Assembly: GCA_963693305.1 (NCBI GenBank)
Contig: OY855906.1
Span: 23,726,789-23,790,788 of the forward strand
DNA: 64,000 nucleotides
Direction: 5' to 3'
DNA from: Meandrina meandrites
Taxonomy: Eukaryota > Cnidaria > Anthozoa > Scleractinia > Meandrinidae
Positions 12,201-21,539 of the stretch are shown one piece after another (position 1 is the stretch's first letter; each line of letters starts with the position of its first letter). A program made the position numbers and the translations under genes. Below the pieces are notes generated by a model that was not told the origin of the DNA, ran no database searches, and was given only the letters and a program-made list of their open reading frames with translations.

Positions 12201-12757
12201 ATCAAAATTTATGCGCTAGTGCTTTAGCGTGTTAGTGTGTTAGTGGACGACAGCCCCACACAACCATCACAATAGTGCATTCTGCACTAAAAATGCACAA
12301 TTTTTCCCCATTTTAGGCAGTGGCTGTAAGCTTTAATGGCGTTTTCCAAACTTTCTTTAATTTCAAAAAAACTAAAGCGCTTCAGAACCGTTGAATGGTA
12401 TTATTGAAAATAACTCACTATAGAAGTTATTTGGGCAAAATATGAAGAAATTTCGTGACTGCCGACACCGCTTTCTCTGTATTTTAGAGAAACTGCGTCT
12501 TTTAAGACTTAAAAGTGTTTGATTTTTTGAAAGAACTGAAATGAAAATTAATTAATATGTACACCACTTAAAAAGCTCGCTGAGACACCCCCAAACCTTG
12601 AACATTTGAGTGACCAGTGTGACAGTTCTTCTTAGGTAAGCTTAGCTTCAAGCTTCCCCAAGCATCTTTCTTTTTATACCTGAGTGCTTGAAAATGCACT
12701 GATACTGTTGGGGGAAAAACATATATGACAATGTTGATTGCTACGAGAAAGTCTCAC
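9209..12757. other. Intron with fold-back MITE remnants
   Basis: Fragments of a 'gaggtgaatag...ctattcacctc' fold-back family lie at about 9965-10030 and 10925-10990; the latter contains the perfect hairpin CTCGGAGGTGAATAG/CTATTCACCTCCGAG at 10927-10962. Motifs at 11170-11260 are the inverse of those at 60-200. Open frames here (for example 10371-10761 and 11477-11833) have no recognisable domain, and I do not call them genes. Confidence 0.5.
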
Positions 12758-12792
12758 CTTGTGTTCCTGTTTTAAGCACTTGATTTCCAGAT
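12758..12792 (-). CDS. TRAIP-like host gene, small coiled-coil exon
   Basis: The 35-nt block has an acceptor TTGCTTTTAG|ATC and a donor CACAAG|gtgaga. It is open only if entered in phase 1, giving LEIKCLKQEHK and leaving in phase 0, which fits the exon at 9208. The upstream exon at 14059-14078 leaves in phase 0, so one exon of 3n+1 nt, or a different splice site, is missing between them. The frame around 12960-13015 (LRKVLKLTKDLEKII) is a weak candidate. Confidence 0.6.
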
Positions 12793-13497
12793 CTAAAAGC
12801 AATTATAACACTAAACATTACTTTAAATGGTACTGGTGAAACAAAATAATTATAACTTACTGTACAAAATGAAAGATATAAACTAAGATAGTTTATGCAG
12901 CCACAAATCAATATGGCAATGCAGAATACAATGTTGATTAAAATAATGATTAAGTAAACATATTGTGTAATAATTTTTTCCAAGTCTTTCGTCAATTTAA
13001 GAACTTTTCTCAGCTGAATGTGTAAAGACAATGGTGTTTTAAGAAAGCAACTAAGAAATGTAGCAAGATGAACTGTATAATGCATGTGCAGAGCCTCCAA
13101 TCACCAAATCTTTTGTTTTTGGATATTCCGACTTAAATAACACTATTGCCATAATTTGCATACACCAATGTCCCAAAAATTCATTTAAAGGTGGAAGCCA
13201 ACATCCCCTTTCACTTTGACGCATGCAACTATGAAGGTTGTCCAATTCACTCACACTGTAATATTTGCCTCTGAAATATATACTAAAACAATTATTTGAT
13301 TCAAGGTCAATGAACATTAGTGAATATTTTACCTTCACCTTGTCTGAGCAAATATTTACCAATGCTCACTTTGGCAGACCCTGGCCAGTTACAGGTCTTC
13401 TGTTGGACTTGCTTTTGGCCTAAAATCTATCTCAATTAACTCCATCACTACCCTTTAGATATCATTAGAAAGATCTTTTCCTCCTGCAGAGATTGAG

Positions 13498-13869
13498 TAC
13501 CGTAATGATTTGATTTAGCGCCCTCCTTCCAATAAGCGCCCCCTTCTGAATAAGCGCCCCCATTCGAATGTGTTTTTGTAAATAAGCGCCCCTATTCCAA
13601 TAAGCGCCCCCATTCTTTACAGTTTTGTTATTGTTAGGTACCGTAGATAAACTCATGAACATTCGTATATGTATATATTTACTGCTAAAATGAAGAATTC
13701 TTTTAAAAGTAACTGAACTTTCAACAATTTGTTACCGTTAAAGTTTCTGTTATTGATAGTTTTGTTTTGAACATTTGGTTGTTTCTCAAAAAATTAAATA
13801 AGCGCCCTGTCCCGAATAAGCGCCCTCCCTTGATAAGTGCCCCAGGCGCTAAATTGAATTATTACGGCA
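13498..13869. mobile_element. Fold-back MITE with 'aagcgcccc' repeats
   Basis: Terminal inverted repeats begin TACCGTAATGATTTGATTTA and end with the near-complement ...AATTGAATTATTACGGCA. Inside, 'aataagcgccccc' recurs several times on the left and right. It has no coding capacity and is mariner-like in size and ends. Confidence 0.75.
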
Positions 13870-14058
13870 TAAGTGGCCAGCACTTGTCAGAGCTGGTTTT
13901 GGCTCACACAGGCCTCAATGGGTTAACAAAGCATAAAAGACCAAATTAACAATTGAAAGGCCAGGAATGAAAATGACACGAATTTTGGCAAAATTTAACA
14001 TTGTCAAAAACAATCCAAATTTCATGTGCATGTTTGTTTACATGTACTTTACACTAAC

Positions 14059-14078
14059 CTGTATTTCATTTTGCTGGT
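14059..14078 (-). CDS. TRAIP-like host gene, candidate 20-nt microexon
   Basis: Acceptor GGAAAG|ACCAG and donor ATACAG|gttagt. Entered in phase 1 from the exon at 32236-32275 it gives DQQNEIQ and leaves in phase 0. The junction reads as continuous charged coiled coil (LLNQKDQQNEIQ). The small size and poor polypyrimidine tract make this the weakest of the called exons. The Polinton lies in the intron just upstream of it. Confidence 0.5.
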
Positions 14079-14971
14079 CTTTCCTTCATAATTGAGAAAT
14101 AACGTATGCAAAAATAAAAAATAAAGTATCTTGCAGCTTAATTTCTCCACAGTCAGCCAGTAGTTTGAGTTTTTTTAACACAAGGGTGCTAATCTTTCCT
14201 CGTAAGGTTTGTAAGTGGCACGGGAAGGCAAAAAGCACTTCAAACAAGTGACGACATGGCCATGTTTTCACATTGATTTGCATTTGGGGGTGGGGGGCGA
14301 CGGGTAGAGATGGACTGGAAACCACATTGTGAGGTTGAGCTGACATGTGACATGTGAGGGAAGGAAAAAAGATGGGAATTTGCTTGTGACAATAAAATGC
14401 TTTGAGTGCGGCCGTCTAGTGGTTGAAGGACATTATAAAGTCCAGATGCCCACAAGTGAACAGCATCTCTCAAAGAACTGCGAGGTGTTCTGACCTTTGT
14501 TTCCCACAATGGCACTGTTTTAGGTGCTCAAAGTGACATTTTCTGACAAACGCACTTCAATCCAGGCCGAAAGTCTTAAGGCAGGTTTCTTGTCAGGAAC
14601 TTTGTCAGCGTGAGTTTTACAGTGTTCGTTGGGGTGCTGTCGCATCAAAGTAATGTCGATAAACAACCTGGTTTTAGACTTATAAAAATTGTTTGAGTTT
14701 TGCGGGCAGGTCCTCTCCTGTCCAAAAAATTCCTGGTGCCTCATTAAAATAATATTTATTGATCGATCGATGCAGGTGAAAACCTAGAAGTGCATGCAAT
14801 GATGCAAGGAGTAGAGAAGCAAGAGCAAACAGCGCTTTACTGATCACAGACGATCACAAAAGATCACAAAAGCAGAGTGTTGTACTAGCTGCTTGTAGCC
14901 AAAACAAACATATTAAAACAGTGGCCCCAAACAACAAACAGCAGCTAACTGTGAGCAAACCGGCTAGAAAG
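14079..14971. other. Intron left of the Polinton
   Basis: Minus-strand frames at 14240-14744 show no domain I recognise. A conserved-looking stretch with 'ccagatgcccacaagtgaacagcatctctcaaagaactgcg' may be a decayed repeat. No gene is called. Confidence 0.45.
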
Positions 14972-15030
14972 CTAACCCTAACCTTGGGTTAGGGTTAAAG
15001 TTTAGGGTTAGGGTTTAGGGCTTAAGGGTT
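14972..15030. repeat. Interstitial telomere-like repeats, head-to-head
   Basis: About two CCCTAA units run directly into degenerate TTAGGG units across a short CCTTGG centre, then decay (tttagggttagggtttaggg). The block ends 95 bp before the left end of the Polinton. Confidence 0.85.
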
Positions 15031-15124
15031 ACACACTGTAACCCATTAACCTTCGCTGATTTCATTGTTTCCAGAAATAAAAAGGTTTCTTTTGTTTATT
15101 CCTTATCCAATTAAGAACACTCCT

Positions 15125-15410
15125 AGTAGTATAGCCGGGACTAAACAAATACCACTTTGGGTGCACCTAAATTTTTCACCTCTTCAGGAGACTATAGTCA
15201 GGGGAACCAAAACCAAACCACGCTCACACAGCTCGCGCGGTTTGGTTTTGGCCCCTGACTATAGTCTCCTAAAGAGGTAAAAAATTTAGGCTTACCAAAG
15301 ATAGTATTTGTTTAGTCCCGGCTATACTACTTAGCAAAAAAGGATGCAGAAAACATAAACAAAGGGCGGCAGGGACAAGCATTTAAAGGAATGCAGCAGT
15401 CATGTAAACA
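15125..15410 (+). repeat. Left terminal inverted repeat, itself palindromic
   Basis: The 286-bp copy pairs with 31734-32019 with 3 mismatches, all in the inner 50 bases. The outer 207 bp (15125-15331) is also an imperfect palindrome: the first 28 bases recur inverted at 15304-15331, and the 'aggagactatagtcaggg' and 'accaaaaccaaacc' blocks are mirrored about 15228. Each element end could thus fold into a long hairpin. The short frame here (15065-15280) is an artefact of the repeat. Confidence 0.95.
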
Positions 15411-15487
15411 AATCTTTCAATTAGAGAAACACAACATTAAGTTAACAACAATTAATTAAATAAAAATATTTTTCTACATAATATACG

Positions 15488-18400
15488 ATGGACAAAATAG
15501 ACCTCAGCTCTTTTGAAAATGTAGACCTCGAATCTCTCGAACAGGAACTTGCAAAAATAGACCCCGCAGAACTGCGTCATTTATCGCAACTTCTTTCAGA
15601 AAACGTACCCGCTGTGAAAAAGATAATAAAGAATGTGCTAGTCGAGCCGCTAACAGAAACCAGAAAGCAGCGGTATAAACCGTCATTACGGGTATTACAG
15701 CCATTACAACCAAAACCTTACCAACCAACAGCACCACCTAGAAAAAGGAACAGAAGACAACAACTTCTGAGACAATTCGACCCCATTCAACCGAATAACG
15801 TAAGAAATGTGACAGACTACCAGAATGAGATTCTGAATCTGTACGAAGTCACAAAATTCGAGGGTGAAGAGAGCAGCGGGAGACGGTACAAGAGATGGCG
15901 CTTCATAAAAGATCTGAATAAAGGCCTTACGCCAAAATTCATGGAAAAAATAAGAGAGAACGTGAGGACATCATTTTACATGAGGCACACTTATTCATAT
16001 ATGTTACGTAACATTGAAGACGGTACCATAATCTTCTACTACCAAAATAAAGGCTCCCCTTGGATGAATACATATGCAGAAGCGGAGAATTGGTTAATTA
16101 ATAGGGAGGCTGTACGTCTGGATGCGGATAGTATCGAAAGACCAAACACAAAGTGGATTTTTGAGGGCCATTTTAATGCTGATGTAAAGGTTGTGCTTGA
16201 CCGTCAACCGCTGATGGGAACAGGACCCTTACCAAACTGGCTACGCAACCTTGCACATAGTCGTTCAATGGTAGCACTGGATACCTATAGAGATAACATG
16301 TGTCTATGGCGTTGTATTGCTGTACACAAAGGAGCTAGACCAGATCAAAGTACAAAAGCGGCGCAAGGTCTAGCTAAGAGTTTTTTCAAACTCCGCGATA
16401 CACCGACGAACTGCGTAAAAACATCACTGGATGAATTGGAAAAGGTAGAAATGCACCTGAATAAGGGCACAGCTTTCTCAGGTTGGCTAGGAATCAGGGT
16501 ATATGTTCCAGAGCGTGTAGACGATAAAGAAGTGGTATGGCATCTGGCAAGAAATCCCGCACCACAGTTTAAAAACGTTATGACAATCGGTATTTTTGGA
16601 AAGCACGCATTCTTAATAAAAGACATTAAAAAGTTGGGAAAAACTTATGCATGCATCCACTGCAAAGCAAGATTTACACAAGCAACCCATTTACAACGTC
16701 ATGCAGAAAGGTGTGCCCAAGGGAAAACCGTAATAGATTGCCCAGGAGAAAAGGTCGAAGCGCCGCAGACAGCTTATGAAAAAGCATTTTACCCAAAACA
16801 TAAAGCCTCAAAAGAATCAATTCAGTGGCTTGAGTACGTAGCAAAGCGTTGGAAAATCCCCATTCATCACGCAATGTCAGGACACGGAGGAGAGCGTTGG
16901 ATAGAGAAAAGACCAGTTGATGGCTACAACCATGAGAAAAATCTGGTGTTACAGTATCACGGATGCTACTGGCACGGTTGTCCAAAATGTTACCCTGATC
17001 GTAACAAAATAATAGACCGTGGCGACAAAACAAGAGAAGATCTCTTCCAAGCAACAATGCGGAGAACAGCTTATCTCAGAAAAGCTGGATACAGAGTGAT
17101 TGAGTGTTGGGCCTGCGAAGTCGGGGACAAATATGTTGAACAACTGCCAGAAGTGAAAACAAAAAGTTACCCACACGCTATTTTGTATGATTTTGAGGCG
17201 TACGGAGACAAAAACAAACGAAAGGAACCGACAGATAGCTTAACGATCGAGAATGAGCACGTACCAATCTCAGTAAGCATCGGCGACACTCTTGAAACCA
17301 CCATCACACAAGACGGAAAACCCGCGCCGAAAATAACCCATATCTGTGAAAAAGATCCCGCAGAGTTGATCCGCAAGTTCATGAAAGAGCTGGAGAGACG
17401 CGGTAAAAACATAAGAACAAAAGTAAGAGATGAATTTATGCCAGCGGATGTAAACCTGCTACCAAAAGATCAGAGAAAAAAGATTGAAGAATGGTGTGAT
17501 CAGGTGCCAGTACTGGGCTTTAACTCAGGGACTTACGATCTCAATCTGATAAAGAAACACTTCGCAGAAAAACTTGCGGACACAACCAACAAAGTCAGAG
17601 TAGCAAAGAATGGAAACAAAATCATGTTCTTACTCACTTCTGGCTTCCGGTTTCTGGATATAATAAATTACCTCGGCCCGGGGGTGAGTTACGATAAATG
17701 GATAAAGGCATACGGCTGCAAGGCACCAAAATCATGGTTTCCATACGAGTGGTTTGACAGACCTGAAAAGCTAGATTACCCGGGATTGCCGGATTATCCG
17801 CATTGGTACTCAAAGTTGAAAAATGAATTCACACTAAAACTGACAGAATGGAAAGCCTGCAAACAAACGTTCCGAGAAAAGGGAATGAAAACCTTTAAAG
17901 ACTGGGTACGTTACTACAATAATCTAGATGTAGCCCCCGGACTTGAGGCTTTAGAAAAGATGAGAAACTTCTACACTGGGAAGGGAATCGATATAATGAA
18001 AGACGCAGTTAGCATACCAGGTGTGAGTTTGCATTACCTTCTAAGAGGAACTATTGAACGCAACGCAGAGCTTTACAGCCCAAGCAAAGAAGCATATGAG
18101 ATGTTAAAAGAAGCAGTTGTTGGAGGACCGAGCCTCGTTTTCACAAGATACCATGAAGTGGGGAAAACAAGAATAAGATCTCATCAATACGATAGCAACT
18201 CAGCTGCAGGGGCGAAACTTTGCCAAAACATCCTCGGATATGATGCCAACGCCTTATATCTCTCAACAATGTTAAGAGATATGCCTTGTGGAAAGGAAAG
18301 GGTTGTACACTATACAGATGAGTACCAAATAGACGGTGCACCAGTACTAACGCACAGACTCAAAGAAAGAAGCTGGTTTGGATATGCAGAAATAGATATT

Positions 18401-19498
18401 GAGATTCCAAATCACTTACACCAAAAGTTCGAGGAAATGTGTCCGTTCTTTCATAACAAACCGGTACCCACCAAAGCTGTCCCAGAGCATATGCTTAAAT
18501 ACTTGCGGGAAACAGGAAGAAAACGAGGAGAAGACAAGAAACTAATGGGAACGTTGTCAGCACAGAAAATACTTGTGTACGCCCCTCTACTACTCTGGTA
18601 CGTAAAACACGGGGCAGTTATCAAAAGGGTTTATCGGACAATTGACTACACACCGAAAAAGATCTTTCCCTGGTTTGTAGAACAAGTTACGGAGGCGCGC
18701 CGGACAGGAGATGTGGAAAAAAGCAAAGCACTGCTGGCGGATATATTTAAATTGTTGGGAAACAGTGGGTACGGAAAGCTAATCGAAGCCTTGGAACGGC
18801 AAACAAACGTCATTTACACCAAAGATGAGAAGGTAGTTGACAGAGCTCTGAGAAGCGCATATTTCTCAGATCTTGATGAGATTGGAAAGGCATATGAGTT
18901 AGAAAGTCGAAAGACGCGAATCACAATCAGAAGACCGTTTCAGATTGGAATCGCAGTCTACCAGCTGGCAAAGCTGAGGATGTTGGAATTCTATTACGAC
19001 TTCCTTGACAGATATTTTGACAGAAAAGATTTCGAGCTGATCCAAATGGACACAGACAGCAACTACTTGGCAATCTCCGGCAAGAAACTCGAAGACATTG
19101 TACGTCCAGAGATGAAAGCAGAATTCGAAAAACAAAAAAAGAATTGGTTGGCATGGGACAAGTGGAGTGGTAGAACACCTGGTCTGTTTAAGCCAGAATG
19201 TGAGGGGGACCGGATGATTGCGCTCTGCTCCAAATGCTACTATATAGACGACCGAGGCGAAAAAAAAAAGAAGTTCAGTACAAAGGGAATGTCAAAGAAG
19301 CAAAACAATATAAACTGGCATCGTTTCAAAACAGCGCTGGAAGGTCACCAGGATATGGCAACAAACAGGGGTTTCAGAATGCGGGACGGGAATATAGTAA
19401 CTTACGAACAGGAGAAGCTGGGGTTGAGTGCATACTATGACAAACGATGGGTACTGTCTGACGGCATACACACCGAACCAATCGAATATCATATTTAG
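15488..19498 (+). CDS. POLB: Protein-primed family B DNA polymerase (pPolB)
   Basis: Replicates the element, probably by protein priming from the ends. The 1336-aa frame shows the exonuclease motifs YDFEAYG (about 566-572; D568, E570), GFNSGTYDLNL (about 677) and YYNNLD (about 809-814). The polymerase motifs are GYDANALY (about 917), KLLGNSGYG (about 1088) and MDTDSNY (about 1187; D1188, D1190). N-terminal to these are an OTU-like block DNMCLWRC (about 269) with GKHAFLIKD (about 371), a C2H2 finger beginning CIHC (about 389), and YHGCYWHGCPKC (about 490), a motif I know from Polinton polymerases. The first 100 residues are basic and of unknown role. The start ATG follows 'ataatatacg', matching the start-proximal motif of other genes in the element. 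The 3' end overlaps the convergent integrase stop by 4 bp. Confidence 0.97.
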   Translation: MDKIDLSSFENVDLESLEQELAKIDPAELRHLSQLLSENVPAVKKIIKNVLVEPLTETRKQRYKPSLRVLQPLQPKPYQPTAPPRKRNRRQQLLRQFDPIQPNNVRNVTDYQNEILNLYEVTKFEGEESSGRRYKRWRFIKDLNKGLTPKFMEKIRENVRTSFYMRHTYSYMLRNIEDGTIIFYYQNKGSPWMNTYAEAENWLINREAVRLDADSIERPNTKWIFEGHFNADVKVVLDRQPLMGTGPLPNWLRNLAHSRSMVALDTYRDNMCLWRCIAVHKGARPDQSTKAAQGLAKSFFKLRDTPTNCVKTSLDELEKVEMHLNKGTAFSGWLGIRVYVPERVDDKEVVWHLARNPAPQFKNVMTIGIFGKHAFLIKDIKKLGKTYACIHCKARFTQATHLQRHAERCAQGKTVIDCPGEKVEAPQTAYEKAFYPKHKASKESIQWLEYVAKRWKIPIHHAMSGHGGERWIEKRPVDGYNHEKNLVLQYHGCYWHGCPKCYPDRNKIIDRGDKTREDLFQATMRRTAYLRKAGYRVIECWACEVGDKYVEQLPEVKTKSYPHAILYDFEAYGDKNKRKEPTDSLTIENEHVPISVSIGDTLETTITQDGKPAPKITHICEKDPAELIRKFMKELERRGKNIRTKVRDEFMPADVNLLPKDQRKKIEEWCDQVPVLGFNSGTYDLNLIKKHFAEKLADTTNKVRVAKNGNKIMFLLTSGFRFLDIINYLGPGVSYDKWIKAYGCKAPKSWFPYEWFDRPEKLDYPGLPDYPHWYSKLKNEFTLKLTEWKACKQTFREKGMKTFKDWVRYYNNLDVAPGLEALEKMRNFYTGKGIDIMKDAVSIPGVSLHYLLRGTIERNAELYSPSKEAYEMLKEAVVGGPSLVFTRYHEVGKTRIRSHQYDSNSAAGAKLCQNILGYDANALYLSTMLRDMPCGKERVVHYTDEYQIDGAPVLTHRLKERSWFGYAEIDIEIPNHLHQKFEEMCPFFHNKPVPTKAVPEHMLKYLRETGRKRGEDKKLMGTLSAQKILVYAPLLLWYVKHGAVIKRVYRTIDYTPKKIFPWFVEQVTEARRTGDVEKSKALLADIFKLLGNSGYGKLIEALERQTNVIYTKDEKVVDRALRSAYFSDLDEIGKAYELESRKTRITIRRPFQIGIAVYQLAKLRMLEFYYDFLDRYFDRKDFELIQMDTDSNYLAISGKKLEDIVRPEMKAEFEKQKKNWLAWDKWSGRTPGLFKPECEGDRMIALCSKCYYIDDRGEKKKKFSTKGMSKKQNNINWHRFKTALEGHQDMATNRGFRMRDGNIVTYEQEKLGLSAYYDKRWVLSDGIHTEPIEYHI

Positions 19499-20481
19499 TT
19501 CACAGCCGGAGGTAATTGTGTGTTTGGAGGTACAACAAGCAGTTCTTCACGTACAAAGCCACGTTTGGGACCGTCAGACAAATAGTAGAGAACAGGCTGA
19601 TTCGGTTTAGAAAAAGAGCGTTCAATATTATAAACATCCAAAGACCAGATTGGATCAGTGGCTCTTTTAACACCACCTTCAAGCTCACCAGGTTGGTACA
19701 AATATCGAACCAAAACTATGGATGGGAGCTTTTTTTCGTTCAAACCAACAGGTCTCAAATATTTAGTTGACGGTTCTGCATAAACATTTTTTTTCTTGAT
19801 TGCAACAGCAGGTTTCATACCAATCAATCGAGTGACTTGGTTGTTCAGAGCAGAAACAACTTTGGGAAGCCTTTTTACCCACTCAGTAGACCGCAAACCC
19901 TCAGGTGAACGCATTTCAACGGCGTACTGATACCCGAACAAACGCTCAGCCAAGGTACGATTGAAACGTTCAACGATAGCTTGGTCTCTATGAATTTCAG
20001 GGTGACCACGTCTGATAGAAGTTTTGTGATTTTCCATTTCTTTTGTAACAGCGCCCATAAATTCACGCCCAGGATCAACCTGCAACAGTTCAGGCCATTT
20101 CAAAGGTCCCCGTGTATAAATTGTCTTAAAAGCTTTGGCAACCTCATCAGAGTTTTTAGAAGTTAAAGGCTGAGCTTCTTTGAACCTGCTGGCAACATCA
20201 ACAACGGTAAGCGCGTATTTGTAAGTGCTACGGCCCACTTTGTCATGTGGCAGAAAAAGAAGATCTGCCTGATGCACTTTGTTGGGTGTAGGCACGTCGA
20301 ATTTTGGACGAGGAATGTAGCGCGGTGCGGGGAGGTAGATCTGCCAGAGCGCTTGTTTGAACAACCATTCTTTGGCAATAACTTCAGGAACCTTTGCAGC
20401 GACCGCTAATTTTTTAATGGCAGAGATACCTTTCCAGTAACCCTGCGGACTGTAGTAACGCCGCTCTAATTTTTTATCCAT
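19495..20481 (-). CDS. INT: Retroviral-type (rve) integrase
   Basis: Inserts the element into host DNA by DDE chemistry acting on the terminal repeats. In 328 aa the catalytic core shows D73 (VHQADLL), D136 in QVDPGREF and E171 in IVERFNRTL, 34 residues apart by my count, so a D,D-35-E-type core. The C-terminal part (about 225-320), with DPIWSLDVYNIE and KRGFVREELL, is the chromo/SH3-like tail typical of Polinton integrases. I see no clear N-terminal HHCC zinc finger. It converges with the polymerase gene, and its ATG is 28 bp from that of the divergent gene at 20510. A TATATA sits about 27 nt upstream of the ATG, further away than in the virion genes. The frame is complete. Confidence 0.95.
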   Translation of the reverse strand: MDKKLERRYYSPQGYWKGISAIKKLAVAAKVPEVIAKEWLFKQALWQIYLPAPRYIPRPKFDVPTPNKVHQADLLFLPHDKVGRSTYKYALTVVDVASRFKEAQPLTSKNSDEVAKAFKTIYTRGPLKWPELLQVDPGREFMGAVTKEMENHKTSIRRGHPEIHRDQAIVERFNRTLAERLFGYQYAVEMRSPEGLRSTEWVKRLPKVVSALNNQVTRLIGMKPAVAIKKKNVYAEPSTKYLRPVGLNEKKLPSIVLVRYLYQPGELEGGVKRATDPIWSLDVYNIERSFSKPNQPVLYYLSDGPKRGFVREELLVVPPNTQLPPAVN

Positions 20482-20509
20482 TTAAATAATTATGCGCGGC
20501 CATATATAC

Positions 20510-21016
20510 ATGGATACAAAACTTCGCGTACCTAACCCCCACAGGGAACAACTGGAAAAAATGTTGTTGGAAGAGCAGGAAGCGAAAATAAAAGAAATCA
20601 AACCGGAAATCGAGCTTGACTTTTACTCATGGGAACCCCCACTGCCGGATGAGCCCCATGAAGAGATGAGACACCACCTCAAATTATGGTATTTACTTGC
20701 GGTACTAAAAAAAGTCGGCATTTCTGTAGATCAGGTCGGTGACAATATGGGGTTGACTTTTTTGGGCAATGTCATTCACCAGTTCAAGCGGAATCAGCAA
20801 CTGAGTTGCTACCCCGGGTCGTGTAACTACGTTTGTTTTTTATACAACTATTTTCAAAAGGTCTCATCAATCGATTGGCCGGAGAAAAATGCAATACTGG
20901 GAAAGCTCACGAAAAGATTGCCGAAGATGGTACAAACCAGAAATAAAGCCGAAAAAAGTTTCAACGAATGGTGGTTGGAGGCAAACACCCCACGATTAAA
21001 CAGAAGTTGTCTTTGA
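20510..21016 (+). CDS. Unknown Polinton protein, 168 aa
   Basis: I do not recognise a domain. The N-terminal third is acidic and charged (LEKMLLEEQEAKIKEIKPE); the middle (LKLWYLLAVLKKVGISVDQV) looks helical, and the rest is mixed. An in-frame ATG six codons upstream (20492) would give 174 aa. I prefer 20510 because TATATAC abuts it directly, as at other starts in the element. It is divergent from the integrase, with which it shares a short AT-rich gap. Its last 21 bp overlap the convergent membrane-protein gene. Nothing indicates a function beyond its place beside the replication and integration genes. Confidence 0.7.
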   Translation: MDTKLRVPNPHREQLEKMLLEEQEAKIKEIKPEIELDFYSWEPPLPDEPHEEMRHHLKLWYLLAVLKKVGISVDQVGDNMGLTFLGNVIHQFKRNQQLSCYPGSCNYVCFLYNYFQKVSSIDWPEKNAILGKLTKRLPKMVQTRNKAEKSFNEWWLEANTPRLNRSCL

Positions 21017-21514
21017 TGTTCTGTTAACCTTTACCCCGCCGTCAGTGTGGTTTGAAAAACGCAGTTTTGTCTTTGCAGTAGTAAAGCTGTTGTACTTTTT
21101 GATAATATCTTGGTACTCACTGTCTGAGATTTGACCATCTTCAAGAGCGGTCGATATGAGAGAGTTGATTGAGCTCAGCGTAGCTTCAGCCAAAGTTTGT
21201 ATTTTTTCGTGTTTTTTCGCTTTACGCAGGAAGAATTTGACGGTAACGATGGAGGAGGTTGACACCAATGAAAACAAGGTCGCGGTTGCGATTAAAGGGG
21301 CACCAACAACAATGCCCACCACAGAAAGAGAAGCGGCGAGCCCTGAGCCGGTAAGAATGGTAGCAACTCCACCTGTTAACGCACATACCGTTTGACAACG
21401 TGTGTGCCACCGTTTAAACTTGGCTGAGGTTTGGTAGTAATGCACCAACTGGTTTTCAAGATTTTTCTTTATCATTTCTATTTCAGCCCGCCTAAATTTC
21501 GTTGCAGAATCCAT
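20996..21514 (-). CDS. Small predicted membrane protein, 172 aa
   Basis: A charged N-terminal helix is followed by a long hydrophobic, glycine- and serine-rich stretch (about residues 45-92; includes TGGVATILTGSGLAASLSVV and VVGAPLIATATLFSL), best read as two membrane-spanning hairpin segments. A basic coiled-coil tail (LRKAKKHEKIQ...) follows. Proteins with this 'TGG.AT..SGSG..AS...VG..VGAPL' pattern recur in Polintons and in invertebrate genomes (from memory); the function is unknown, and membrane association during entry or assembly is an inference. The ATG is preceded by TATATAAGAA. It leads the leftward virion-gene block at its distal end. Confidence 0.8.
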   Translation of the reverse strand: MDSATKFRRAEIEMIKKNLENQLVHYYQTSAKFKRWHTRCQTVCALTGGVATILTGSGLAASLSVVGIVVGAPLIATATLFSLVSTSSIVTVKFFLRKAKKHEKIQTLAEATLSSINSLISTALEDGQISDSEYQDIIKKYNSFTTAKTKLRFSNHTDGGVKVNRTSKTTSV

Positions 21515-21539
21515 TTCTTATATATGTGTTAAAAATATT

